Of a stretch of 64,000 nt of DNA, positions 11,100 to 22,500 are shown piece by piece. The stretch spans positions 255,501 to 319,500 of the forward strand of contig NC_091676.1 in the NCBI RefSeq assembly GCF_042453785.1. Reading direction: 5' to 3'. How positions within the stretch are numbered: the first letter of the stretch is position 1; the number at the start of each line of letters is the position of its first letter. The notes beneath the pieces are model-generated. The model had not been told where the DNA came from. It ran no database searches and saw nothing but the letters and a program-made list of their open reading frames with translations. This DNA is from Malus domestica (lineage: Eukaryota; Streptophyta; Magnoliopsida; Rosales; Rosaceae). The position numbers were made by a program, and so were the translations under genes.

Positions 11100-12581
11100 A
11101 TGACTTCCATGGCCGAAATCCAAAAGAAAACCATTACTCCCACTCCTAGTCCTACAACTTCTCCTACTCCGTCCGTATCCAAATCAAATTGTTTTCTCGC
11201 TTGCTTCGGATTTTCTAGGCAAACTAGTCACAGACGGAGTAGGAGATCAAAGTCGGCCCCCCTCATCAGAAAGGAAGCCAATTATATCCGAGAGGATCGT
11301 GAAAACCATAAGATTGATATCGAGGGTGAACATTCAACTGGTAATACTAGTCAACGCAGCTGGTATTTGATTTCTTGGTCAAGTTGGAGGTTTCACACCA
11401 ACAAGTCCGCCACCAAAACCGTGCCCATCGACACCTCCGGTACCACTCTAACCACCATCACCGACAAACGGAAACGTCTGTGCAAGGTGGTCAAGTTCTC
11501 CAGCTTGCAGACCAAGTCAAAGTCTGGTAACCTCGTCTCTATTTCCGAAGACGTAATTGCGGCCACCACCGATGGGGAGCCGCCAGGGACCCCAAGTAGG
11601 GAAGAGGCTGAGCCGCCTCCCGTCGTCTCAGACCCGCAGAACACTGTTACCCAAAACCCTCCACAGGTATAGTAATTTATATTCATTAATTCACTCGTAG
11701 ATATTGACCTTTAGATTCGAGGTTCAGAGTTTGATTTTGCTCCCCCAATCTCACTTGTATGGAAGAAAATAAACCAGCTTAATGTAATTGTTGTGCTTTA
11801 ATTTATTCCATTGGTTACGCGAATTAACTTTGTTGTAAATTAATTATTTGTGCCGTTGCAGACCAACACGATCAACCTCGGAAGTAGGAACCATTTGGAG
11901 TCCCCTAAGGATGGCACGTGTCAAAATCGGTTTTGCCGGAAAATTCATTCACTAAGAACAAATACAACTAGTGCAGGATCAGGTGGAAGAAAAGGGGCAT
12001 CTAGCAACCAAAGCCAACCCGGTTCACCTGCTGTACAGGAGGCTAGGACGCCCAAGTCTCGTACTCGGACAACAACCGCCGTGTTGTCGCACTCCGTGTC
12101 TTTCCCCGCTCGCGAAAGCCAAACTCAACAGGCAGTGCCGGCAACTCCGTCGGCAGTGACACACAATTTTAGTAAACATTATTCGTCGTGGTCGTGGTCG
12201 ACAACCGTGTCAAACAACGCCGGATCGAAAAATAATAATAGGGGGAAGGCAAAGGCAAAGGGAGAGTCGAGTGGAGCCAATAGGAAGAATTTGTCCCCAC
12301 TGGTTGGTATGTCTATTATTATGGTGACGTTGATTATTATGCTAGTATGGGGTCGTTTTTGTGCTATCCTTTGTACGTCCGCATGGTTTTACTTCCTCCC
12401 ACGCTTAAGATCAGCGGCTGCCGCCGCCGCTACTGCTGCCGATGGATTTGGATCCCCTCACCATAATTCCGTTTCCAATGTTAATACTCCGCGGGCCTTG
12501 GATATGAATTCCGAGGAATGCAAGAAGAAGGTCGTCTTGGAGGGATTTCTCGAGAGGAATCACCGGAATATTATTCCATGA
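11100..12581 (+). CDS. Uncharacterised plant transmembrane protein, two exons
   Basis: Exons 11100-11666 and 11862-12581, joined in phase 0 (donor GTATAG after CAG; acceptor TTGCAG), give about 428 residues. The N-terminal two-thirds is low-complexity Ser/Thr/Pro/Lys-rich sequence with a Cys/Phe patch (NCFLACFGFSR, residues about 30-40) followed by a basic RRSRRSK segment. A hydrophobic stretch near residues 336-373 is long enough for one or two membrane spans. An Ala-rich segment and a charged tail follow. I know no enzymatic motif. Its position in the conserved gene block suggests it corresponds to Arabidopsis At5g23160, annotated only as a transmembrane protein; that link is by synteny and memory. 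An in-frame ATG at 11109 is an alternative start. Function unknown. Confidence 0.8.
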
Positions 12582-13341
12582 ATTTGCACACAAAAATTGG
12601 ACTATTTGAGGTGCGGTAAAAGAAAACTAAGGAAGCGAACGTTCAATCAAATCAATAATTAGTAATCTACTACTGTGATATTTTGAAAGTATATGTTATT
12701 GGCACGTATGAAATATTGATTGTTTCATCATTTTGTCCTTGCTTAGTGCCTTGTGGTAATTAAAATTTTGAAAACATTAAGGTATTATGTATCATAAAAT
12801 TCTTGTGTAATGTTGAATTAGCTTAGTAAGCTGTTTCAATTCCCATCGATTTTCCTCTCCTTAACAACTAATATTAACTTACTAATATTATCGTTTTTGT
12901 AAGAAAAAAAATTTCGACTTTTCTGGTGGTTTTTATTTTAATTGACAGTTGGGATTGTCACGTGAAAATTGATGTGCTATGGTGGTAGAGAGGAAAATGG
13001 ATGGATGGATGGAGTTGGACAAGTTGTGGCCCCTGATATACCCCGTCAAACTCAAACATGTATACATGCCAAGTTGCCAATCACATCTGTTTGTCTTATT
13101 CTCTAACAACCAAACTTTTTACATATTTCGTCAAATTAACGTGCCCACTTTTCATTTCCATATATTAAGGTCATATAATATAACCAAGTTTAGAATCGAT
13201 ATAAATGAAGGCTAAGATAAACTATGTTTAATTTAAATTTGCGAAGTCTATCCACAATATAGACAATAGAAAATGGATTTGGTGTATTCTATGCCGTCCC
13301 ACTTTATTTCATCCAAAAATGGAGTGGATTTGTTTCCCATA
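12582..13341. other. 3' flank and intergenic spacer
   Basis: 3' UTR of the preceding gene and AT-rich spacer. No other gene recognised. Confidence 0.45.
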
Positions 13342-13650
13342 GGGTGCGTTTGGTACGCAGACGGAACGGAACGGAACGGGACGGGACGGGACGGGACGGA
13401 ACGGGACGGGACGGGACGGAACGAAGGTGTAATTTTTGAAAAATACATGGGGTATATTTGTCTTAAAATGGTAAAACATTGCGTTCCACAAACGTGGAAC
13501 AAACCCGTTCCAGGGGGGGAGGTGGAACGCAAAAACACTCAAAATCTGTCCCGTGGAACAGCCCGTTCCACCCATTTTTGGCGCACCAAACGCGGGACGG
13601 AACGCCTCGTCCCGTTCCGTCCCGTCCCGTCCCACGTACCAAACGCACCC
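13342..13650. mobile_element. MITE, 309 bp, carrying a GGAAC/GGGAC minisatellite
   Basis: A perfect 16-bp terminal inverted repeat, GGGTGCGTTTGGTACG at 13342-13357 and its reverse complement at 13635-13650, is flanked by ATA on both sides (13339-13341, 13651-13653). Subterminal regions are pentanucleotide arrays of GGAAC and GGGAC units (about 13361-13425) and their inverse (about 13593-13633), so the whole element can fold into a long hairpin. The overlapping open frames on both strands come from the repeat and are not genes. Confidence 0.85.
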
Positions 13651-16307
13651 ATAAAGCACGTCGAGAAGACCGTATATCAATTATTTTCAAACTTTGACAT
13701 TTGACATAGTTTTCTTTTTCTTATCGCCAACTTTGCGTAGCTACGCGTTTTGGTTAAAATTATAATTATTAGAAGGCTTCCTTAACTTAGTTTCCATACA
13801 TTTCCATAAACTAAGTTATAGTTTATACATTAATCAACTTGCACACGTCTGGGCAATTTGTCAAACAATTTAAATAAAAACTATTTACAATATTTTGATT
13901 AAAAAATTCTACAAAATTGTAACATTGTTGACCCTAAAAACTACCAAGTCTACGTGGTGCGCATGTCGAGTAATTAATAAGCTAACTACGTCATTCGATT
14001 GTGTACGGGGCGTGCCAACTTGTCGGCTGAGCTTGGCTAGGAAGTAAAATGTGTTGATGTCTCGTTGGGCACGCTGCTGACTTATTGATCTTGCGACTGC
14101 GGCCGAGGAAGGAACACGTCTCGGCCTTCGGGGTTTTAGAACCTGAAGACAAGGCTGCTAATCTTGAGAAATTCATGGATCGTCAGTGCCAGGTTCAATC
14201 ACGGTGATTATATTCGGAAGAGTAAAAGCACGGTGATTATATTCGTAAGAGTATAAGCATGCTGAACTGGCACCAAACTATACGGACACAAGTACTCAAA
14301 AGAGATGTATGTCTTGATGGTAAATGTGGTTCGACCGTCAAAATGCCAAACTCTAAAACTTACTTGTGAATATCCAATCATAAAACAACTCGATGTTCAG
14401 TGTGCCGAGCCCAATAATCTGTAACACATCACTTCGCCAAGAAGATTGATGAGATGACCTCTGCCAATAAGGACTCGAAAATCTTTCTTGACCGAGACTT
14501 GGATAGGTAACCAATCGATCTCGGAGCAGTGCTGTTTATCCAAACTGAAGGTGCTTCGCGGTCGAATGGTTCTACGACTACAGTGCTGTTTATCCAAATT
14601 GAAGATGTTCATCGGTTACCTTTATAGTGATGTTTATCCAAACTGAAGATGTGTTGGCGAGAAAGGAAAATAAAAATCTCAAGGTTGTTGAGAGGTTGCG
14701 CATAGAGCGAGAGTTTGCGCAGGGCAGTTTATGTGTTGAATTGGAGACCCTTGAATGATGCACTCCCTCCTCTATTTATAGCAGTGAGAACCCCTATGGC
14801 CGAACTAGAAACGTATTAGGATTAGAACTCCCAAATCTAATCTGGTTAGGATTCGGCCAATCCTACTTTCCATAAGACTCTAAACCAAACCTTTAAACAA
14901 ACCAGGTTCATCTCCTAATCCCAAGTACTTTAGCTTTGAGACTCCTTATTACACCAGGATTCGACTATTTCACATTTATATGAAATAATCCTCCTCGTAG
15001 CAAGATTCAGCCAACCTCAACAGGGCCGGCCAATGACAAGATTCTAAACAAACACCTTTGGGCCAAGGATATTTCTGAGCTCGGCCCAAAATGACATTTT
15101 GAGTCCAAACAAACATATGTTGTGAAGGCAAAGCTAGCATATGATAAATTTTGTTTGTGATAAATGCTAAGAAGACTCGCTCAAAAAGTAAGTCTTCGCA
15201 AATTCACTAGCCACGTATGGATTTGATTTAATACAATAAATATAACCATTGTATAATGGAAAAAGAACTTGCAACAATAACTACGAGTTTTGAAGACCCA
15301 AAACGTCAAGCTGACTTCCACCAAGCCCACTTTGCCGGCGACCTCTACCCTCTAGTCGGAAGCTTTGCCCACAAAGTGTTCTCTCGAAACCGGCCGGAGT
15401 TCCCTTCATAAACGCCGGCACTATGCGCAGTCCATTATTTTCTAGTAAAAATATAAGCAACATACCCTGCTAAGGCCACCACAATGTGAAGACCTGTATT
15501 TTAGAAATACATATATATGGTAAATAATAGTGTTAGTATTGAGCTATATATATATTTTCAGCAGGTAACTTATTAAATTTATTATAGTTAATTTTCGTAC
15601 TCTATGGATTACACAAGTCAGCCAAGAAAATGTTATTTTTGGGCCCATTTCTTGAACAGTTCCAACGACACAGGATTTCTGATTTTCTTCCGTATACTGG
15701 AAGTTATGAGTTTGAAACTTTGAATACCATCATGACAAACTTTGAATACCATGAAGACAAATTTTGTCCATATTAAACGACAAAATTTAAAAAGTCCACT
15801 ACTGAAAAAATGAAAGTTGCTGCCACCGTAGCCACCATGGAATCCGGCGAACCATCACCAAGGTCACCAGAATCGCAAATTATACATTCCAAAATTTCTA
15901 TATTTAGAAAAAAAAATTCATATGAAGAGTGATTTTGAAATGCCAACAATAATTTTCCATTTTTTCTCCAATTTACTATAATCTTTTGGTTTCTTGCAAT
16001 ATTTGGGCCGGATGAAGAGCTGTCTACGTAAGGCGACATTGACTATATATTAATGGGCTGATTTTACGAGCTGGTGTTGGCGGGCTTTAAAGGAGCCCAA
16101 TTCAACAATTCATCAGCGGTGACAACTCACAACCTTAACCCGACCACATAGGATCTCAACCCAACCAACCCAGATCCTAAAACACACACACACTCACTGT
16201 GTATCTGTTTCTCTAGAAAAACAGTTGGAGCTTGGAGTAAACGTTTGAAGTTTGAACCCATAAACCCTATCCCTCATCTGCGAGTCCCTCTCCTCGTTTC
16301 TCTCACG
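13651..16307. other. Intergenic; decayed retroelement-like sequence
   Basis: No gene. A unit of about 28 bp around CACGGTGATTATATTCG is tandemly duplicated at about 14199-14255. GTTTATCCAAA(C/T)TGAAG recurs three times between 14530 and 14650. The stretch about 14640-15130 resembles a diverged LTR, but no second copy is in the window. The end (about 16090-16307) is the CLPP2 promoter and 5' UTR. Confidence 0.4.
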
Positions 16308-18578
16308 ATGAGAGGCTTAATCTCAAACGCGAAGCTCCTGGCAAGCAGCAGGCCATGGGCCCCATCTCTGCGCAGCTACAGCTTGATTCCGATGGTCATT
16401 GAGCACTCCTCCAGAGGGGAACGCGCGTACGACATCTTCTCCCGCCTCCTCAAGGAGCGGATCATCTGCATCAACGGCCCCATCAACGACGACACCTCCC
16501 ACGTCGTCGTCGCGCAGCTTCTCTTCTTGGAATCCGAGAACCCGTCCAAGCCCATCCACATGTACCTCAATTCCCCCGGTGGTCACGTCACTGCAGGTCC
16601 TTTTATCGCTTCCCATCTTTTATTTCTGTTTATTTTACTGAAATTCTCGTGCTTTAATTGGTAGATATTGTTTTGGTTTTCTATTTGTCGATTGCAATTT
16701 GAACATGTCAGAAATGCGATGGAGGGTTTTGTTTTCTCATTTTAACCCATTCTGACGTCCATTTACAACGTGATTTACCCTTTTATATGTTTGGTGGTTG
16801 TTTATTGTTATATTACCAGTTGAGTGAATTGATATTTGCGGTAAGGATGATTGTAAATCATAAGCATTATCAGGGAGAACCTTGAGATTTTCTTATGACT
16901 TCACAATCTATTAAGTTGTCGAGTGGAATTTGATTCTACAAACCGTCACAAAATCAAACTGTTAGACAAGTCATTGACTTGCATAATCATTATACGGTAG
17001 CTTAATAGTTGATGATGGATCTCCATTCAAAACAGGCCTTTTAAATTACCATTGTATGACCATGTACGCGAAATATCACCAGTATTGAGGCACTCACTTT
17101 GTAGTTGTACACTCCGACATGGGTCCTTTTCACCGTAATATTACATAGTATCTGAACTCTATCTTGGCTACTACAGATGTATCCTTACAACAAACAACAA
17201 CAACAACAACAACAACAAAGCCTTATCCCACCAAGTGGGCTCGGCTGTATCCTAGAACGCTACTGCGCTCGGTTTTGTGCCAAGTCTTCCGTTACCTCCA
17301 AGTACTCTGTGTCTTTTCTTAAAGTCTCTTTCCAAGTCTTGCTAGGTCTTCTTCTACCCCTTTTGACACTAGCCTCCACCTCATAATCGCTTTGTATGGG
17401 ATTATATGTATTGGACATTTAAGGAAAATGCTGTATGAGTTTTGTTAAGGTAGATGTAGATGTAGGTTCTTATGGAATTAGAGTTTTGGCAACCAGACAA
17501 GTTGTGTCTGCATAACTTTACGAGAATGTTAAGAAGAAAAACTAGGTATCACAACCATGAATAGAGTTGTGTCTTGCACTTCTTCAGTTTCTTGAAGTGT
17601 CTCAATATTTGACATGCTTAAAAGCATGCAAGTCTATGCTCCATTAGTCTTTCACAATAAGAATCAAGGTCGCCAAAACTGAGGACTAACCACATAACTG
17701 CTACAGAGCTCTTTTATTATTTTATCCATCTTCAAATTTGCCGTCTAGAAACTGAAGGCTTTGGAGCCGAGACTTACGTGCTCTCCTAAAGCATACTGAA
17801 AAGGTAGATACAAATTGAAGGGGAAACAAGACATGGCTAAAGCCATACTTGATTATGATGTTCCAAATCATACTCCACGAAATTAGGATAAATGGAGGGG
17901 GGCCGGGGGGGGCGGGGGGGGGGGGGGTGGGCAGGAATCAGTTTTAGTTTAAGCTATTCCGATAAAATACAGAAAGTCAAAGAGTTTATACTACAAACGT
18001 TATTACAACGCAATGCTTCTGATTTAATTTTTGAACAGTATTGCTATGTTTTGTTCTATACATAAATAAAGAAATAGACGAGACTCAATGCACGATTTGG
18101 TTAAAATTCACAAGCATTGTTACACGGTGATGATTATGTATTAGTTCATACAGGTCTTGCAATTTATGATACGATGCAGTACATTCGGTCACCAATCAGT
18201 ACCATTTGTTTGGGCCAAGCTGCATCAATGGCTTCTCTTCTCTTAGCTGCGGGCGCCAAGGGTGAGAGGCGGTCTCTCCCAAATGCTTCAGTTATGATTC
18301 ATCAGCCTTCAGGCGGGTACAGCGGACAAGCAAAAGATATGACAATTCACACGAAGCAGATGGTTCGTGTCTGGGATTCCCTTAATGCGTTGTACTCGAA
18401 GCATACGGGGCAACCAGTAGATGTAGTTGAGAAGAATATGGACAGGGATAATTTTATGACCCCAGAAGAGGCAAAGGCATTCGGAATCATTGATGAGGTG
18501 ATTGGTGAAAGACCAATGGCTCTGGTGACTGATGCTGTTGCCAATGAAGGCAAAGAAAAGGATAAAAGTTCAAAGTAG
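16308..18578 (+). CDS. CLPP2: Mitochondrial ATP-dependent Clp protease proteolytic subunit 2
   Basis: Two exons, 16308-16596 and 18154-18578, encode 237 residues. The intron (1,557 bp) splits a Gly codon (G|GT) with consensus sites. The first in-frame ATG is at 16308; the open frame extends upstream but without an ATG. The N-terminus is basic and Ser-rich, as for a mitochondrial presequence, and ends near RSYSLIPMV where mature ClpP begins. The serine-protease triad is present: Ser121 in GQAASMAS, His146 in VMIHQPSGG and Asp195 in MDRDNF. The sequence is nearly identical to Arabidopsis CLPP2 (At5g23140) as I recall it. ClpP assembles as a 14-mer barrel in the mitochondrial matrix and degrades proteins unfolded by ClpX. 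The intron carries an RTE LINE fragment and a G-rich tract. Confidence 0.96.
17183..17385 (-). mobile_element. RTE LINE 3' fragment inside CLPP2 intron
   Basis: It begins on the + strand with a (CAA)n run, the complement of the (TTG)n tail, followed by about 180 bp matching the 3' ends of the RTE copies at 45.0 kb and 50.0 kb (shared AGCCTTATCCCACCAAGTGG-type start and ATCCTAGAACGC). It is heavily 5'-truncated, antisense to CLPP2 and diverged, so an old insertion. Confidence 0.85.
17895..17932. repeat. G-rich tract in CLPP2 intron
   Basis: A run of about 38 bases that is almost all G, with long homopolymers broken by C, A and T. It could form G-quadruplex in sense RNA. Homopolymer length here is also vulnerable to sequencing error. 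Confidence 0.8.
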
Positions 18579-19080
18579 GATCAGAGATTTAGGTCTCAGT
18601 GAGAAACCCTCTCTCTTTTTTAGTTTGCATTTGAACTCCTCGGAATTATATTTCTCATGTTTCGGCCCGTCCCGGAAGTCAACATGAATTGTTTCTCCCC
18701 TTAGCATTCATTTGGAATTCTGTATTTTCATAAAAAAAGCACTATCACTTATAATCTTCAATTTTTGAGTGATGAGAAAAAGAATGTTGATACAAACTTT
18801 ATTGGCGGGAGCAGGGTAAACGCTCTAAACCACTTAATATTGTATCCCTTCTTAATTTTTTTTTCTTCTACATATTTTGCATATATATCATATTTGCTAT
18901 TTCTATAAATAGAAAGAAAAAAAGGGGAAGAGGAAATTAAGAAAGAAATGTAAAAGATGAAGAGTCTTTGCCACGTACACAGACAGCACATAAAAACGTC
19001 TCTCGGAGCGAGTCCCGACCAATCTCATCTTCCCAAATTTAAATTAAAAAAAAAAGGGTTTAATGTTTTTGTCCCAAGTA

Positions 19081-19116
<36 letters not shown>

Positions 19117-19501
19117 TTATAGAGTATAAACCAAGAATAAAAGAAAATTCGTAAAATTACAATTTGTGCCCCCAACACCCCCAAAACTGAAAGCCCAAGC
19201 CCTCCTTCTCACAAAATCTACAATCTCTCGCCCTTGGACCGCCTCAATTCCTCTCTCACACACCCACACACTCTCTCCTTCTCTCTCGTTGGCTCGCTGG
19301 AATTGTGAATGCAGAGCCCTGTCGTCCGATGACCTAGTACCTCCGGCGCCGGAGCATCCACCGGCCGTCAACAACGGGCGACGATTCCAATTCCGAGTCT
19401 CTGGGACTTGTATAGGGTTTTCGTAGCTGCTTCTGCGATTCGATTGCGACGATTCAATTAGGGTTTTTGCTTTTGTTTTCTAAGATTGCGGCGTCCACGC
19501 C
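18579..19501. other. CLPP2-HUA2 spacer with (TA)n and HUA2 5' UTR
   Basis: CLPP2 3' UTR, then AT-rich spacer with a (TA)n microsatellite (about 19084-19114). From about 19200 a CT/CA-rich stretch and GC-richer sequence run into the HUA2 ATG and probably form its 5' UTR. Open frames there are not expected to be coding. Confidence 0.55.
19084..19114. repeat. (TA)n microsatellite upstream of HUA2
   Basis: About 15 TA units, some 390 bp upstream of the HUA2 start codon, in the likely promoter. Confidence 0.9.
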
Positions 19502-22500
19502 ATGGCTCCGGGGCGTAGACGCGGAGCGAACAAGGCCAAGGATAAGAGCCAGTTGAGTCTCGGCGATCTTGTTCTTGCTAAGGTCAAGGGCTTCCCCTTT
19601 TGGCCCGCCAAGGTCTGCTTTTTTTATTCCCTTTCGCTTTGTTTCTGTTACGGATTCTGCCTCTTCATCTTCGGCTGTGTGCATTTTTCTTCGTTTTTTC
19701 CTTTGCGTTTATGTTTGTGGTTGTGTTTTGGGGCATTAGGGTTTTCCTTGAATTGCTTGTTGATCAATGTGTCCTACTTGGATTTGACTTCTCATAGAGT
19801 ATAAATATTAACTAAATTTGCGAAATTTCATAGGCTTTCGGACTTGTGTAGTTTACTGAATGGGACTGAACATTGTGAGGCATCTTTCGTGCATATCTTG
19901 CCTTAAACTTTGCAATATACTTTAAGGAATAGGATTGAACATATCTTGTTTTTGTTTTTGTCTTGGCGAATAAGATATTCGATTCATAAAATCGCTGTGT
20001 TAGTTTTTAAAATAAAGTATATTGCTTTCTGCTGTATAAATACGGAGCATGAAATTCCAGTAATTTGGCATGTTTAGAATTGAATGGACTATGTTTAATG
20101 TTTTCATCGATAAGAGTAACTCCGTCAGATTTTAGTTTATGCGACAATTCGGTTGGCCTTTGAGGGAGCTCTTGTGGGTTTGAATTTTCAGATTAGCAGG
20201 CCTGAAGATTGGAAGAAGGTCCCTGATCCGAAGAAATATTTTGTCCAATTTTTTGGAACGGAAGAGATGTAAGTATATCCCATTTGATAATTTCAGATTT
20301 GTTCATGTACATTGTATAAAGTTTGTTTGTGAAATGTCTTACATTTACATTGAAATACCTGTTGTGCATGGAGTTTTCATAACAAGAAATAAGACACTAA
20401 TATATTGACAACCTAGGGTGTAGATCACAGAAAGGTGAAATTGACAATTTTTTTGGAACGGAAGAGATGTAAGTATATCTCACTTGATAATTTTGTATTA
20501 GTATATGCAAGTGAATACAGTTTGTTGTCACATTTACATTTAACTACCTGTTATACTCGGGCATTTATTATTTAAAATGAAAACACTAGTATATAAACAG
20601 CCTAGAATGTAGATACTGCAAGGCGAAAATGACAACATAGTCTGCCAAAATGCGTTGAGTTGATTAGGATTTCAATAGTTGGAGTATTGCATTTTGAATT
20701 AATAGTTTCTACTGGGAAAGAAAATCTGAGGGAACTTGTTTCCTGCTAGTGAACAATTTCACTAGCGAAGTTCACATGTTATACAATTAAACAGAAATTT
20801 TTATGGCAAGTGTCGTATGTGGTCTGCTTTATAATCTCATACCCCTGTTCTCATTTAATTGAAAGTTAAAAATAGACTTGCACTACTAATTAATATATTA
20901 ATTGGCGCTCAAATCTATTAAATATAGAACTTGATGCTTTTTCCAAAACCACTTTGAATTGCGCATAGAAAAAAAAAAAAAAAACAACCAGTGGAACCAT
21001 TTAGACCAAATCTAGAGTCCATAATTCTTCTCTCTGTGTTTTATTTGCTCTGCTCATTTTCCAATTCAACTGTGTTTTTTTTTCTTTTTCTGCTGGTTAT
21101 ACTAACTGCTACTGATGTTGTTTTCTTGTTGTTTTCCCCACTCCACAGAGCTTTTGTTGCCCCTGCAGATATTCAGGCATTCACTAGTGAGGCAAAAAGC
21201 AAATTATTAGGTCGTTGTCATGCTAAAACTAAGAATTTTTCCCAAGCTGTGAAGGACATATGTCAGGCATTTGATGAGTTACAAAAAAAGAAATCAAATG
21301 CTTTGAGAGTTGATACTGATAGATCAGACCCCGGATGTGATGCTCCGTCTGGTGATGGCGTAGAAGATAATGGGATTGATGTTGACTTAAGGGATGGGGA
21401 GGGTGTACGGGATTCCAATGGACAAACAGACAAAGAAGAAGCCTTGGGTGATATTTGCTCTAAGCTGGAACGTTGTTCACAGTTACAAGGTGAAAATGAC
21501 AATGATGTTGTAAATCCATCTACCTCGTGTGGAGCAGAAGAGAGTTCTCCAGTTTTTTCTCCTGAGAGAAAAAGTAAAATGGTGGCAGTTCCACCGCCTA
21601 AAAAAGAGGTATTAAAGAAATCCAAGCCAGAGAAGGAAGAAGTTTCTGGTAGTAAGCGTGAAGAAGATGATCGCACTAAGAAACACAGTGATGGACAGAG
21701 GTCTGTAGCAAATGGCCACAAGTTGTCAAAAATGGTTACTGGATCAAAGAGGAAACATGATGGCACAATTGAGGAACAAAAAAATCGTTCTGCTGTAACA
21801 TCATCGAAGGATGATAGCTCTGTTGGTCCTGTTGATCAGCTACGATCTGGTGAGCGATTGAAAGATGGAACAAAAGGCAAACTTGGCTCTGGTGGCAGGA
21901 AGAGGGAGTTCTCCCCAGATGCTCTAAAATCAGATCCTGGTAGGAAGGTTGGGAAAAAGACAAAAGACCTGGTTAAAGCCAATAAGCAAGTCAAGGTGCA
22001 AGATGATGTGATGGATGATCCTGAGGAGCAGGCCAGAGACAAACATTCGGGAAGGACAAAGGGGTCTCAACCAGGGCTTGGAAAGCCTAATTTGGTAACA
22101 AATGGTCCTTCACTTCCTACCAAAAAGTCAAAACATGCAGATGCAGGGGATAGTGGCCCAAAGGGTTCAGTCTCTAAAATTGTGAAGAGTCTATCTCCTA
22201 GTTCTGATGTTGATGACAAGACATTAAAAAAATTGGATTCAAATTTGTCAAATTCACGTGTGAAAAGAGAGAACCATCTAGTTTCCAGGTCCAAAAATGT
22301 TGTTGGACCCAGTGGTCCTGGTGATGAAGCTGTGCTACCCCTTACAAAGAGGCACCGTCGAGCATTGGAGGCTATGTCTGACTCTGATGCTTTGGTCTCT
22401 GATGATAAGAAGAATGATATGTCATGCTTTACTGACATCAGAGTTCCTACACAGAAAAAACGGAGAGCTGTGTGCCTCTATGATGATGAGGAGGAGGAGG

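Noticed and set aside
13248..13704. Several overlapping open frames of 70-143 aa on both strands
   Set aside because: All are produced by the GGAAC/GGGAC pentanucleotide arrays of the MITE, with repetitive, strand-symmetric translations.
16245..16307. Upstream extension of the CLPP2 reading frame
   Set aside because: The frame is open but has no ATG before 16308, and the CLPP2 family starts at the equivalent of 16308.
20991..21148. Hydrophobic N-terminal extension of HUA2 exon 3 frame
   Set aside because: It is intron 2 sequence. The splice acceptor at 21147-21148 joins in phase to exon 2 and restores the known PWWP continuation.
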